Origin: Acidimicrobiia bacterium
GTDB taxonomy: Bacteria; Actinomycetota; Acidimicrobiia; Acidimicrobiales; Ilumatobacteraceae
Direction: 5' to 3'
Length of the DNA stretch: 5,153 nt
NCBI GenBank assembly: GCA_013821025.1
Contig: JACDHN010000086.1
Coordinates: forward strand, 1 to 5,153
Positions 1-5,153 of this stretch are shown piece after piece. The notes below the pieces were generated by a model. That model saw only the letters and a program-made list of their open reading frames with translations, ran no database searches and was not told the DNA's origin. The first letter of the stretch is position 1, and the number at the start of each line of letters is the position of its first letter. The position numbers and the translations under genes were made by a program.

Positions 1-1648
1 GCACGTTCTCGTTGGCCACACCGTCGACGCGGAACCCGTACTTGGTCTCGATGTGCCTGATGGCGAGCTCGACCTTCGGGCCGTACTCGCGACTGCCCCC
101 GGTCATGTAGCCGACGGCGTGCAGGTGGGCCTTGAGGCAGGCGACGGCGTTGTTGCGGTCGCCGAGCTGCAGCGACTGCGACACCTTGCACGGTGGCCGA
201 GCCGGACGGTTCTTCCACATGCCGAGCGATCGCAGGAACTCCTCGGTGACCACCTCGTCGCGCGGCATGCCGCGCTTCTCCTTGAGGAAGCCGACGGCTT
301 CGCGAGCTGGGTACACGTACTCGTAGCCGGCACCGACGGCGAACCCGTACGAGTCGAGCGCCTTGCGCAGGCAGTACACCTCGTTCAGCTTGTCACCAGA
401 GCGAAGCACCCGTGAGATCTTGCAGTCGGTGGGTGCCGTTGGCTGCTTCCACGCTCCGAGTTGGCGCAACGTCCACTCGTCGACGAGCCCGTTGTATGCC
501 CCTCCCCGCACGGCCTTGAAGTACTTGACGGCCTCGACCGTGTCGCTGCCGAAGCGGTTGTCGAGCTGGAGCCGGAAGCCCCGCGAGATCAACCGCTGTT
601 CAAGGCATTTCACGAGACTGAGCCGGTCGCCCGGGAACAGTGTGCGAGACACGGTGCACGTCGGGTTGCGGATCGCAGCGGGCGGCGGGCTGTAGATGCC
701 GAGCGCAATGGCCGTGCGCTCACCGACCACGCCGGAGGGATCGAGCCCGCGCGATCGCTGGAACTCTTGCACCGCCCGCTCGGTGTACGCGCCGAAGTCA
801 CCGTCTGCTCCGCCGACGACCTCGATCCCCTTGTCCATCAGCGCTCGCTGCACGGTCACCACCCGGCTGCCGTAGTCGCCCCGCCGTACCGCTGTCCAGC
901 TGATGGCGGCACCCTGGGCGGGTGCTGGCGTGACCGTTCTGCCGGCCATCACGCTGTCGACTTGGTTCGTGACGAACGCCATCAGCGCGAACCCGCCGCT
1001 GTAGCTCATGTGCACGCCGTCGCTGGCCACCCAGTCGGGGCGGTTGGCCGAGTAGGTAGCCCAGTCGGAAACTTGGAGGTAGCCGCGGTACTGCACCGCT
1101 TTTTGCAACAGGATCCTGTTGTTGTCGCGAAACGTGTACGAGTCGGAGCGGTACTCGGGCGACACGTAGGTGACGTCGGCCGTGCGCATCGTCAACCACA
1201 TCACCTTGTCGATCCCCTGGCTGCGGGCCTCCGCCACGATGGCGTCGACGGCCTCGTCGAACTGGTAACCGGGATCGTTGTAGCCGGTCATCAGCACCAG
1301 CACCCTGCCCCATTGCCCGCGCAGGCGGCGCAGTACCGTCAGCGCGTTCTCGGGGGCGTAACCCTCACGACCCCGACACGACACGTTGATGGTGCGGCGG
1401 CACGATTCGGCGTCGAACACGAAGTTGTACTCGTACAGATCGCCGTACGTGTTGTACCAGCGCACGCCCGACAGTGTGGAGTCACCGATGATGCCCATGT
1501 ACGGGGCGTTTCCGGCGCCGCGGTAGATCTTGGTCGTGTAGGCCGCCGCGTGCTCAGCCGGGGTGACGAGCGTGGTCACACTCAGCAGCGTCAGGAAGGC
1601 GACGGCGAAAGCCACAACCTGAGTTCTGACACGCGGTCGATCGGTCAT
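1..1648 (-). CDS. Secreted SGNH/GDSL-family hydrolase with C-terminal peptidoglycan-binding-like repeats (3' end outside window)
   Basis: The minus-strand frame from ATG 1648 stays open to the left edge, giving at least 549 residues. An in-frame TGA at 1657-1655 lies just upstream, so this ATG is the earliest possible start; no clear Shine-Dalgarno precedes it. Residues 1-36 look like a Sec signal peptide: basic start, hydrophobic core at about 11-28, and Ala34-Ala35-Ala36 before Tyr37. Residues 48-235 form the hydrolase domain: block I GDS at 55-57 with nucleophile Ser57, block III Gly122-Tyr-Asn124, and block V Asp210-Gly-Val-His213, so the catalytic set appears intact. Cys83 and Cys91 could form a disulfide. 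Residues 252-317 are a classic PG_binding_1 repeat, followed by three divergent cysteine-bearing repeats. The family contains esterases and lipases; the substrate here is unknown. By inference it acts outside the cell, anchored to the wall by its repeats, perhaps on acyl or acetyl esters of envelope polymers. Confidence 0.9.
   Translation of the reverse strand, partial: MTDRPRVRTQVVAFAVAFLTLLSVTTLVTPAEHAAAYTTKIYRGAGNAPYMGIIGDSTLSGVRWYNTYGDLYEYNFVFDAESCRRTINVSCRGREGYAPENALTVLRRLRGQWGRVLVLMTGYNDPGYQFDEAVDAIVAEARSQGIDKVMWLTMRTADVTYVSPEYRSDSYTFRDNNRILLQKAVQYRGYLQVSDWATYSANRPDWVASDGVHMSYSGGFALMAFVTNQVDSVMAGRTVTPAPAQGAAISWTAVRRGDYGSRVVTVQRALMDKGIEVVGGADGDFGAYTERAVQEFQRSRGLDPSGVVGERTAIALGIYSPPPAAIRNPTCTVSRTLFPGDRLSLVKCLEQRLISRGFRLQLDNRFGSDTVEAVKYFKAVRGGAYNGLVDEWTLRQLGAWKQPTAPTDCKISRVLRSGDKLNEVYCLRKALDSYGFAVGAGYEYVYPAREAVGFLKEKRGMPRDEVVTEEFLRSLGMWKNRPARPPCKVSQSLQLGDRNNAVACLKAHLHAVGYMTGGSREYGPKVELAIRHIETKYGFRVDGVANENV
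2..658 (-). repeat. Three tandem 78-residue cysteine-paired peptidoglycan-binding-like repeats
   Basis: Within the SGNH protein, repeats begin at Cys331, Cys409 and Cys487, exactly 78 residues (234 nt) apart. Each has a second cysteine exactly 17 residues later (Cys348, Cys426, Cys504), a Gly-Asp at the same place between them, and a Leu directly after the second cysteine. The first two end in LGAW and LGMW before a Pro-rich linker; the third is cut by the window edge. The preceding repeat (residues 252-317) aligns by its Gly257-Asp258 but has no cysteines. The resemblance to PG_binding_1 is by pattern only: Gly-Asp, an amphipathic helix, an Ala-Val-x-x-Phe helix and a terminal Leu-Gly. Confidence 0.75.
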
Positions 1649-1764
1649 CGGTGCTCACAGGGGTAGAGGAAGGCGCGCAGGGGCGCAGAGCAGTGACGGC
1701 CGCTGCACCGGGGTCGACTGATCCTAACGCACCGGATGCCGACGGTCCGCAGTCCTGCAGGATG
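1649..1764. other. Intergenic gap between toastrack gene and SGNH gene
   Basis: These 116 nt hold no gene. Just after the toastrack stop is a perfect 10-bp palindrome, TCCTGCAGGA (1753-1762), with no T-run, so it is not a convincing terminator. A hexamer TAGGAT on the minus strand (1726-1721) could be a -10 element, but no matching -35 lies 17-18 nt upstream. Whether the SGNH gene is read through from the toastrack gene or has its own promoter cannot be decided from this sequence. Confidence 0.5.
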
Positions 1765-2607
1765 TCAAACACGGGCGACGTCGATGTTGCCGCTGACGGT
1801 CTCGAGCTGGAGGCGGACGCGATCATCGCCGTCCGAAGGGGCATCGGTGGCGTCGAGATCGTTGCGCACCTTGCCACTCACGGTGTTCACGTCGAGCCAG
1901 ACGGCCGTGCCGTTGACGATCCCGGCGGAGATGTCGCCAGAGGCAGCCCGCACCTTGATGTCGCCGGCGCGGATCGACTCGATGCGGACATCACCCGAAC
2001 CCGTCTTGGCACTGATCTCTTCGGCGGCCTCGCCGACGTACACGTTGCCGCTGCCGGTCTTGACCACCACAGCCGACCCGCCGCTTCCGAGACGGACGTC
2101 GCCAGAACCCGACAGGACGGACGCCGAGCCGGCCACGGCGCCGATCTCGACGTTGCCGGACCCGGACTTGACGTCGAGGTCGCGATCGACGGCGTCGATG
2201 CGCAGGTCACCGCTACCGGCGCCAAGCCGCGCCGAATCGAGCAGGTGTCCGAGCATCACGTCTCCACTGCCCGTTCCGACAGTCGTGGTGCCGAAGTTGC
2301 CGGTCGCCGTGATGTCGGCAGAACCCGAATGCACAGAAAGCGCTGTTCCATCGGGAGCGGTCACGCGCAGCACGAGATCGTTGAAGCGGCCGAGCCAACC
2401 TCCTGAGCGTCTCGGCACCTTGACGATGATCTCGTCGCCGTGCTGCTCGATCGTCGTGGCTTCCACGAGCTGGCGGGCCGATTCGCTGTCGCGGCGCGGC
2501 TGCAGGTCGATGGTGGTCTCCGACACGTCGCCCGTGGAGATGGCGATGGATCCGGCGCCGAACTCGACGTTGAGGCGCGGCGGAGTCGGGGTGGGGAACG
2601 TGGTCAT
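1765..2607 (-). CDS. DUF4097 / toastrack beta-strand repeat protein
   Basis: The product is 280 residues. ATG 2607 is chosen because AAGGAG lies 7 nt upstream; the frame is open further up, but only as a shadow of the preceding gene. The N-terminus (1-92) holds beta-rich segments such as Leu12-Asn-Val-Glu-Phe-Gly-Ala-Gly and Ile60-Ile-Val-Lys-Val. From about residue 94 the chain is a ladder of short strands and Gly-Ser-Gly-Asp/Asn turns at 113, 131, 149, 167, 185 and 203, then looser turns at 222, 243 and 271, as expected for the single-stranded beta-roll of DUF4097 (also called toastrack or putative adhesin). There is no signal peptide or membrane segment, so it is probably cytoplasmic despite the adhesin label. 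It follows the ribbon-helix-helix gene by 43 nt, an arrangement I know from other actinobacteria such as Streptomyces, where ABC transporter genes may follow. Function is unknown; a binding or scaffold role is inference. Confidence 0.9.
   Translation of the reverse strand: MTTFPTPTPPRLNVEFGAGSIAISTGDVSETTIDLQPRRDSESARQLVEATTIEQHGDEIIVKVPRRSGGWLGRFNDLVLRVTAPDGTALSVHSGSADITATGNFGTTTVGTGSGDVMLGHLLDSARLGAGSGDLRIDAVDRDLDVKSGSGNVEIGAVAGSASVLSGSGDVRLGSGGSAVVVKTGSGNVYVGEAAEEISAKTGSGDVRIESIRAGDIKVRAASGDISAGIVNGTAVWLDVNTVSGKVRNDLDATDAPSDGDDRVRLQLETVSGNIDVARV
1990..2325 (-). repeat. 18-residue (54-nt) beta-ladder repeat in the toastrack gene
   Basis: Gly-Ser-x-Asp/Asn turns start at residues 95, 113, 131, 149, 167, 185 and 203, exactly 18 residues apart for six consecutive steps. 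Each unit runs roughly turn, hydrophobic strand, Gly or Ala turn, second strand. The spacing slips to 19 at the next turn (222-225) and then becomes irregular. Codon use differs between units, so this is an old protein-level repeat and not a recent DNA tandem duplication. Confidence 0.85.
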
Positions 2608-2614
2608 GGAAGTG

Positions 2615-2620
2615 CTCCTT
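2615..2620 (-). promoter_or_regulatory. Shine-Dalgarno of the toastrack gene
   Basis: AAGGAG on the minus strand lies 7 nt before ATG 2607. It fixes the start of the toastrack protein against the much longer open frame upstream. It is the clearest ribosome binding site in the window, in contrast to the preceding gene, which has none. Confidence 0.85.
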
Positions 2621-2650
2621 GGTGTGCGCAGTTCGATGGTTGGTTGACTG

Positions 2651-3148
2651 TCAGCGAGCCCAGCCCGTGATGCGACGGCCGCTTCCCCGCCGTTCCTGAC
2701 GGCCGCCCGGATGCCGGGTGGCGTCTCGCATCGCATCGACGAGCCAGGTGTTGACGGACTGGCGGCTTCGGTTGGCCGCCTCTTCGACACGTTGCTTGAG
2801 CGTCTCGGGGAGCCGCAACGTGATCCGGGCAGTGGCACCGTCGTCGACCTCGGCGGCTTCATCCGCCTCGCCGGACGGCGAGAGGCGCCCCGCCTCGTCT
2901 CCTGGTGGCGGCGCTGAGACCACGAACTCCGGGGTCCGCCCCCGGAACCGCAACTCCACCGTCCGGCCGTCGAGCTCGGCGGTGATCTCGGCGGTGGCAT
3001 CGGCCAACGCCTCCAACAACGCCATGCGCACGGCCGCATCGAGGGATGCAGCCAGCCGTTCGGCGGCTTCGACCATCTGGTCGCCGCCACAGGAGGCGGC
3101 AGCTACGAGGTCGATCCGCAGCCGTTCTACGTATCCGCTGATGTCCAC
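2651..3148 (-). CDS. HicB-like ribbon-helix-helix DNA-binding protein, probable autoregulator
   Basis: The product is 165 residues from a GTG start. Residues 1-80 form a mostly helical N-terminal region ending in Thr63-Val-Glu-Leu-Arg-Phe-Arg-Gly and Glu74-Phe-Val-Val. An acidic linker (about 83-104) leads to a ribbon-helix-helix domain: strand Ala107-Arg-Ile-Thr-Leu-Arg-Leu-Pro, helix 1 at 115-127, Ser131-Val-Asn133, helix 2 to about 143. The basic tail ends Ile160-Thr-Gly-Trp-Ala-Arg165. This layout and the Gly-Trp ending match actinobacterial proteins often labelled HicB-family antitoxins that sit before a DUF4097 gene. There is no HicA-like toxin beside it, so the antitoxin label is doubtful; a transcription regulator is likelier. 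The GTG has no Shine-Dalgarno and lies 7 nt past a -10 element, suggesting a leaderless message. The toastrack gene starts 43 nt after its stop. Confidence 0.88.
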   Translation of the reverse strand: MDISGYVERLRIDLVAAASCGGDQMVEAAERLAASLDAAVRMALLEALADATAEITAELDGRTVELRFRGRTPEFVVSAPPPGDEAGRLSPSGEADEAAEVDDGATARITLRLPETLKQRVEEAANRSRQSVNTWLVDAMRDATRHPGGRQERRGSGRRITGWAR

Positions 3149-3149
3149 A

Positions 3150-3200
3150 CAAGTCAGTATGACGTCAGAGTGATGTCATATCAACACCAATTCGATGTCA
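3150..3200. promoter_or_regulatory. Probable operator: helically phased GTCA boxes with an inverted repeat
   Basis: On the plus strand GTCA occurs at 3153-3156, 3164-3167, 3175-3178 and 3197-3200, each 11 bp or 22 bp from the next. The corresponding heptamers are CAAGTCA, GACGTCA, GATGTCA and GATGTCA; the skipped position holds AACACCA. The middle two belong to an imperfect inverted repeat, TATGACGTCA (3158-3167) and TGATGTCATA (3171-3180), with 9 of 10 arm pairs matching and a 3-bp spacer; TGACGTCA inside it is a perfect palindrome. The array covers the predicted promoter. Ribbon-helix-helix proteins commonly bind repeated short boxes cooperatively, so autoregulation by the adjacent gene is the natural inference. 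Confidence 0.6.
3156..3184 (-). promoter_or_regulatory. Predicted sigma70-type promoter for the RHH-toastrack operon
   Basis: On the minus strand TTGATA (3184-3179; 5 of 6 to TTGACA) is followed after exactly 17 nt by CATACT (3161-3156; 4 of 6 to TATAAT). Only 7 nt separate the -10 from the GTG start at 3148, so transcription would begin at or next to the first codon. This agrees with the missing Shine-Dalgarno and suggests a leaderless mRNA. Confidence 0.55.
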
Positions 3201-3229
3201 CCCGTTCGACGACGATCGTTCGGCACCGC

Positions 3230-4246
3230 TCAGCGGGCGGTGAGCACGTCGACGAGCAGGGTGCGCACTGCCTGATCGAACGCGTCGGCCTCGTTGAGCC
3301 CGAACATCGTGACGTTGGCGGTCCTGCCACGGGCGTTGGCGCTCATCGACACCACCTGCGTCGGGAACGGCGCCGCTGCCGTGGCCGACGAGAACACCGC
3401 GATCCGCTGCAGCTCGACCTCGCCGGCAGATCCCGGCAGGGCCACCGATCCGGCCCCGTTCTCGAAGAAGGCATCGGCACTTGCCGGCATGCACTCGGCG
3501 AGCGCTTGCTGGCGTTGCGACCAGTCGGCCCCGGATTCCTCGATCAGCTGCAGCCTGATGATCAGCACGCCGTCGGGGTCTGGATCAAGGCCGTTGACCT
3601 TGCGCTCGGCCCAGGGCCCGCCGTCGTCGAGCGCCACGACATAATCGGGGCAGGTGACCACACCACGGAACGCATCGAGCTCGCTCCTCGGGATCGAGCT
3701 TTCGTCGACTCCCGATTGCAGGTCGCGCGCCGTCCAATCACCCGGCACCCCGAGCTGTTCGGCGCTCGGTAGCCGTGCCGCCAGCCGGGCCCCCGCTGCG
3801 GTGCGGGGATCCTCGGTAGCAGGCGCGGTGCCGGTCTCGGTAGCGGGTGGGGTGGCGGTTGTCGGGCGTGGCGTCGGCGGCGTGGTGTTACCCGGCGCGG
3901 TGCCGACCGTCGGACGGGTCGTGGTTTCGGTACGCGGCTCGGTCGCCGGCTCGGCTGTCGGCTCGGTCGGCGGGACCTGAGTCGGGACGGTGGGCGGTTG
4001 GGTGGGCGTCACCGTGTCCGGCGCTGACGACCCGGCGGGCGCCACCGTGTCCGGCCCTGATGATGCTGTGGACACCGGGTCAGTCGCTGCGCGTGTGTCC
4101 TGTGTGGTCGATCCGCTGGTCGTGACCGCAGCAGTGGCCGGCGTCGTCGCCGTTCCGGTGGCCGATGGGTCCTTGTCGTCGGGCGAGCATCCGACGACGA
4201 GGCACGTCAGCACCAGCGCCGCCGCCGCTCGCCGGGCATTGGGCAT
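3230..4246 (-). CDS. Predicted lipoprotein with Thr/Pro-rich stalk and C-terminal globular domain
   Basis: The product is 338 residues. I start at ATG 4246, 10 nt after the clpC stop, because this puts two arginines (5-6), a hydrophobic stretch (7-18) and the lipobox Val17-Val-Gly-Cys20 at standard spacing. GTG 4249 directly before it is an alternative, and ATG 4285 would overlap clpC and add 13 residues. Cys20 would be lipidated, tethering the protein to the outer face of the membrane. Residues 26-148 are a low-complexity Thr/Pro/Ala/Ser/Glu stalk, presumably spanning the wall. Residues 150-338 look globular, with Cys199 and Cys252 as a possible disulfide and a motif Leu159-Pro-Ser-Ala-Glu-Gln-Leu-Gly. 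I do not recognise the domain with confidence; a PknH-like extracytoplasmic sensor fold is a guess from overall layout. It probably shares the clpC transcript. Confidence 0.85.
   Translation of the reverse strand: MPNARRAAAALVLTCLVVGCSPDDKDPSATGTATTPATAAVTTSGSTTQDTRAATDPVSTASSGPDTVAPAGSSAPDTVTPTQPPTVPTQVPPTEPTAEPATEPRTETTTRPTVGTAPGNTTPPTPRPTTATPPATETGTAPATEDPRTAAGARLAARLPSAEQLGVPGDWTARDLQSGVDESSIPRSELDAFRGVVTCPDYVVALDDGGPWAERKVNGLDPDPDGVLIIRLQLIEESGADWSQRQQALAECMPASADAFFENGAGSVALPGSAGEVELQRIAVFSSATAAAPFPTQVVSMSANARGRTANVTMFGLNEADAFDQAVRTLLVDVLTAR
4010..4062 (-). repeat. 33-bp imperfect direct repeat in the lipoprotein stalk
   Basis: CACCGTGTCCGGC occurs at 4010-4022 and again at 4043-4055, and similarity continues to 4029 and 4062, with 18 of 20 bases identical. 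The period is 33 bp, or 11 residues, and the units encode Ser-Ser-x-Pro-Asp-Thr-Val. It shows that part of the stalk grew by short in-frame duplication. Confidence 0.7.
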
Positions 4247-4256
4247 CACCGGTTGC

Positions 4257-5153
4257 TCAGTCGCTGCTGGAAGGCGTATCCGCATCGGCGTCGGAGGTGG
4301 CCGTGGTGGCCAGCTCGACGGAGGCGGGAGGCACGAACCCCTCGACGCCGGAGAACGTGATGCGCCGTTCGCCGGCCTTGTCGGGATCGTCCTCGGTGTC
4401 GACCACGATGATCTGGCCGGCGTGGAACTCCTTGTACAGCAACTTCTCCGACAGCGGGTCCTCGACCAGCCGTTGGATGGCCCGGCGCAGTGGACGAGCG
4501 CCGAGCTGGGGGTTGTAGCCCCTCGCCGCCAGCAGCTCCTTGGCCGACTGGGTCAGCTCGATGCCGAGACCCTGGCCTTCGAGCTGGGTGATCAGCCGCT
4601 TGGCCATCATGTCGACCATCTGCATCACTTCGCTGCGGTCGAGCTCGTGGAACACGATGACCTCGTCGATGCGGTTCAGGAACTCAGGCCGGAAGTGGTC
4701 CTTCAGGGCGTCGTTGACGCGCTCCTTCATCCGCTCGTAGCTCATCGCCGAGTCGGCTGTGGTGAACCCGACGTTCGCCTTGCGCAAGTCTTGCGTGCCG
4801 AGGTTGGAGGTCATGATCAGCACGGTGTTGCGAAAGTCGACGGTGCGGCCCTGGCTGTCGGTCAAGCGACCTTCTTCGAGGATCTGCAGCAACGTGTTGA
4901 ACACGTCGGGGTGTGCCTTTTCGATCTCGTCGAACAGCACCACCGAGAACGGCTTACGCCGCACGGCCTCGGTCAGCTGGCCGCCCTCTTCGTACCCGAC
5001 ATAGCCGGGAGGCGAGCCGACGAGGCGGCTGACGGTGTGCTTCTCCATGTACTCGGACATGTCGAGCGTGATCAGCGCGTTGTCGTCACCGAACAGGAAC
5101 TCGGCCAACGTCTTGGCCAGCTCGGTCTTGCCCACACCGGTCGGGCCGAGGAA
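4257..5153 (-). CDS. clpC: ATP-dependent Clp protease ATP-binding subunit ClpC, C-terminal part (5' end outside window)
   Basis: The frame enters from the right edge and ends at TGA 4259-4257, giving 298 residues of the second AAA+ module. Visible in order: Walker A Gly3-Pro-Thr-Gly-Val-Gly-Lys9-Thr10; substrate pore loop Gly50-Tyr-Val-Gly53; Walker B Val71-Val-Leu-Phe-Asp75-Glu76; sensor 1 around Thr115-Ser-Asn117; Val128-Gly-Phe130, the place and form of the ClpP-docking tripeptide; arginine finger region Phe154-Arg-Pro-Glu-Phe-Leu-Asn-Arg161; sensor 2 Gly218-Ala-Arg220-Pro-Leu-Arg; and the C-terminal D2-small domain. All key residues are present. The docking loop and the ending after a short polar tail fit ClpC rather than ClpB, which lacks the docking loop. 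The enzyme unfolds proteins with ATP and feeds them to ClpP in the cytoplasm. The last 16 residues are Asp/Ser/Thr-rich and probably disordered. The first ATG/GTG inside the window (5135) is an internal codon, not the real start. Confidence 0.96.
   Translation of the reverse strand, partial: FLGPTGVGKTELAKTLAEFLFGDDNALITLDMSEYMEKHTVSRLVGSPPGYVGYEEGGQLTEAVRRKPFSVVLFDEIEKAHPDVFNTLLQILEEGRLTDSQGRTVDFRNTVLIMTSNLGTQDLRKANVGFTTADSAMSYERMKERVNDALKDHFRPEFLNRIDEVIVFHELDRSEVMQMVDMMAKRLITQLEGQGLGIELTQSAKELLAARGYNPQLGARPLRRAIQRLVEDPLSEKLLYKEFHAGQIIVVDTEDDPDKAGERRITFSGVEGFVPPASVELATTATSDADADTPSSSD

Noticed and set aside
461..1666. Long plus-strand open frame of 401 codons
   Set aside because: It is antisense to the SGNH gene. 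The translation is His/Val/Arg/Ala-rich with no motif, whereas the minus strand encodes a signal peptide, catalytic motifs and aligned repeats over the same bases.
1721..1726. TAGGAT as the -10 of a promoter for the SGNH gene
   Set aside because: The hexamers 17 and 18 nt upstream (CGGACC, GCGGAC) do not resemble a -35, so chance is as likely as function.
1753..1762. Perfect palindrome TCCTGCAGGA after the toastrack stop as a terminator or operator
   Set aside because: It is a single short palindrome with no loop and no T-run, and it occurs only once, so I give it no function.
1651..2647. Two long plus-strand open frames (251 and 303 codons) opposite the toastrack gene
   Set aside because: They reflect the repetitive G+C-rich codons of the toastrack gene. 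Their products show no family features, while the minus-strand frame has a Shine-Dalgarno and the DUF4097 repeat.
2608..3090. Upstream extension of the toastrack reading frame to 441 codons
   Set aside because: The extension overlaps the RHH gene in another frame, is low-complexity Arg/Pro/Ser, and is contradicted by AAGGAG placed 7 nt before ATG 2607.
2651..3148. Type II HicAB toxin-antitoxin system
   Set aside because: The RHH protein resembles HicB only in its DNA-binding domain. No small HicA-like double-stranded-RNA-binding toxin is encoded next to it on either strand, and its partner gene is a toastrack protein.
3224..3242. Hairpin CACCGC/GCGGTG around the lipoprotein stop codon as a terminator
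   Set aside because: The stem is only 6 bp with a 7-nt loop, it overlaps the end of the coding sequence, and no T-run follows on the minus strand.
3170..3772. Plus-strand open frame of 200 codons opposite the lipoprotein
   Set aside because: It is antisense to the conserved-looking C-terminal domain of the lipoprotein, has no recognisable features, and no promoter or ribosome site supports it.

Overview
The window is G+C-rich bacterial chromosome, and every gene I can support lies on the minus strand. Gene content suggests an actinobacterium: a ClpC-type unfoldase, a lipoprotein with a long Thr/Pro stalk, the pairing of a HicB-like ribbon-helix-helix protein with a DUF4097/toastrack protein, and a secreted SGNH hydrolase with peptidoglycan-binding repeats. 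A lineage such as Acidimicrobiia is possible, but that is inference; no rRNA or other marker is present.

In transcription order (right to left): (1) 5153-4257, the C-terminal 298 residues of ClpC, with its N-terminus outside the window. (2) 4246-3230, a lipoprotein starting 10 nt after the clpC stop and so probably co-transcribed: lipobox, about 120-residue Thr/Pro/Ala stalk, then a globular domain with two cysteines. (3) 3229-3149, an 81-nt gap with the most interesting regulatory sequence of the window. It holds a good promoter (TTGATA, 17 nt, CATACT) placed so that transcription should begin at or next to the GTG of the following gene (leaderless). The promoter is overlaid by an imperfect inverted repeat and by GTCA boxes spaced 11 bp apart. 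(4) 3148-2651, a 165-residue HicB-like protein with a C-terminal ribbon-helix-helix domain, the obvious candidate to bind that operator. (5) 2607-1765, a 280-residue DUF4097/toastrack protein with a strong ribosome binding site and a strict 18-residue repeat. (6) 1648 to the left edge, a secreted SGNH/GDSL hydrolase with at least four peptidoglycan-binding-like repeats, three of them carrying a cysteine pair at identical spacing. This last gene runs off the edge without a stop and is easily missed because long antisense frames cover it.

Working model: clpC and the lipoprotein are the end of one transcription unit. The ribbon-helix-helix and toastrack genes form a second, probably autoregulated operon. 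The SGNH gene follows in the same direction after 116 nt and may be part of that operon or separate. The RHH-toastrack pair is a recurring actinobacterial arrangement whose function is not established as far as I know. Its placement here beside two cell-envelope proteins makes an envelope role plausible but unproven. No RNA genes, mobile elements or CRISPR arrays were seen.
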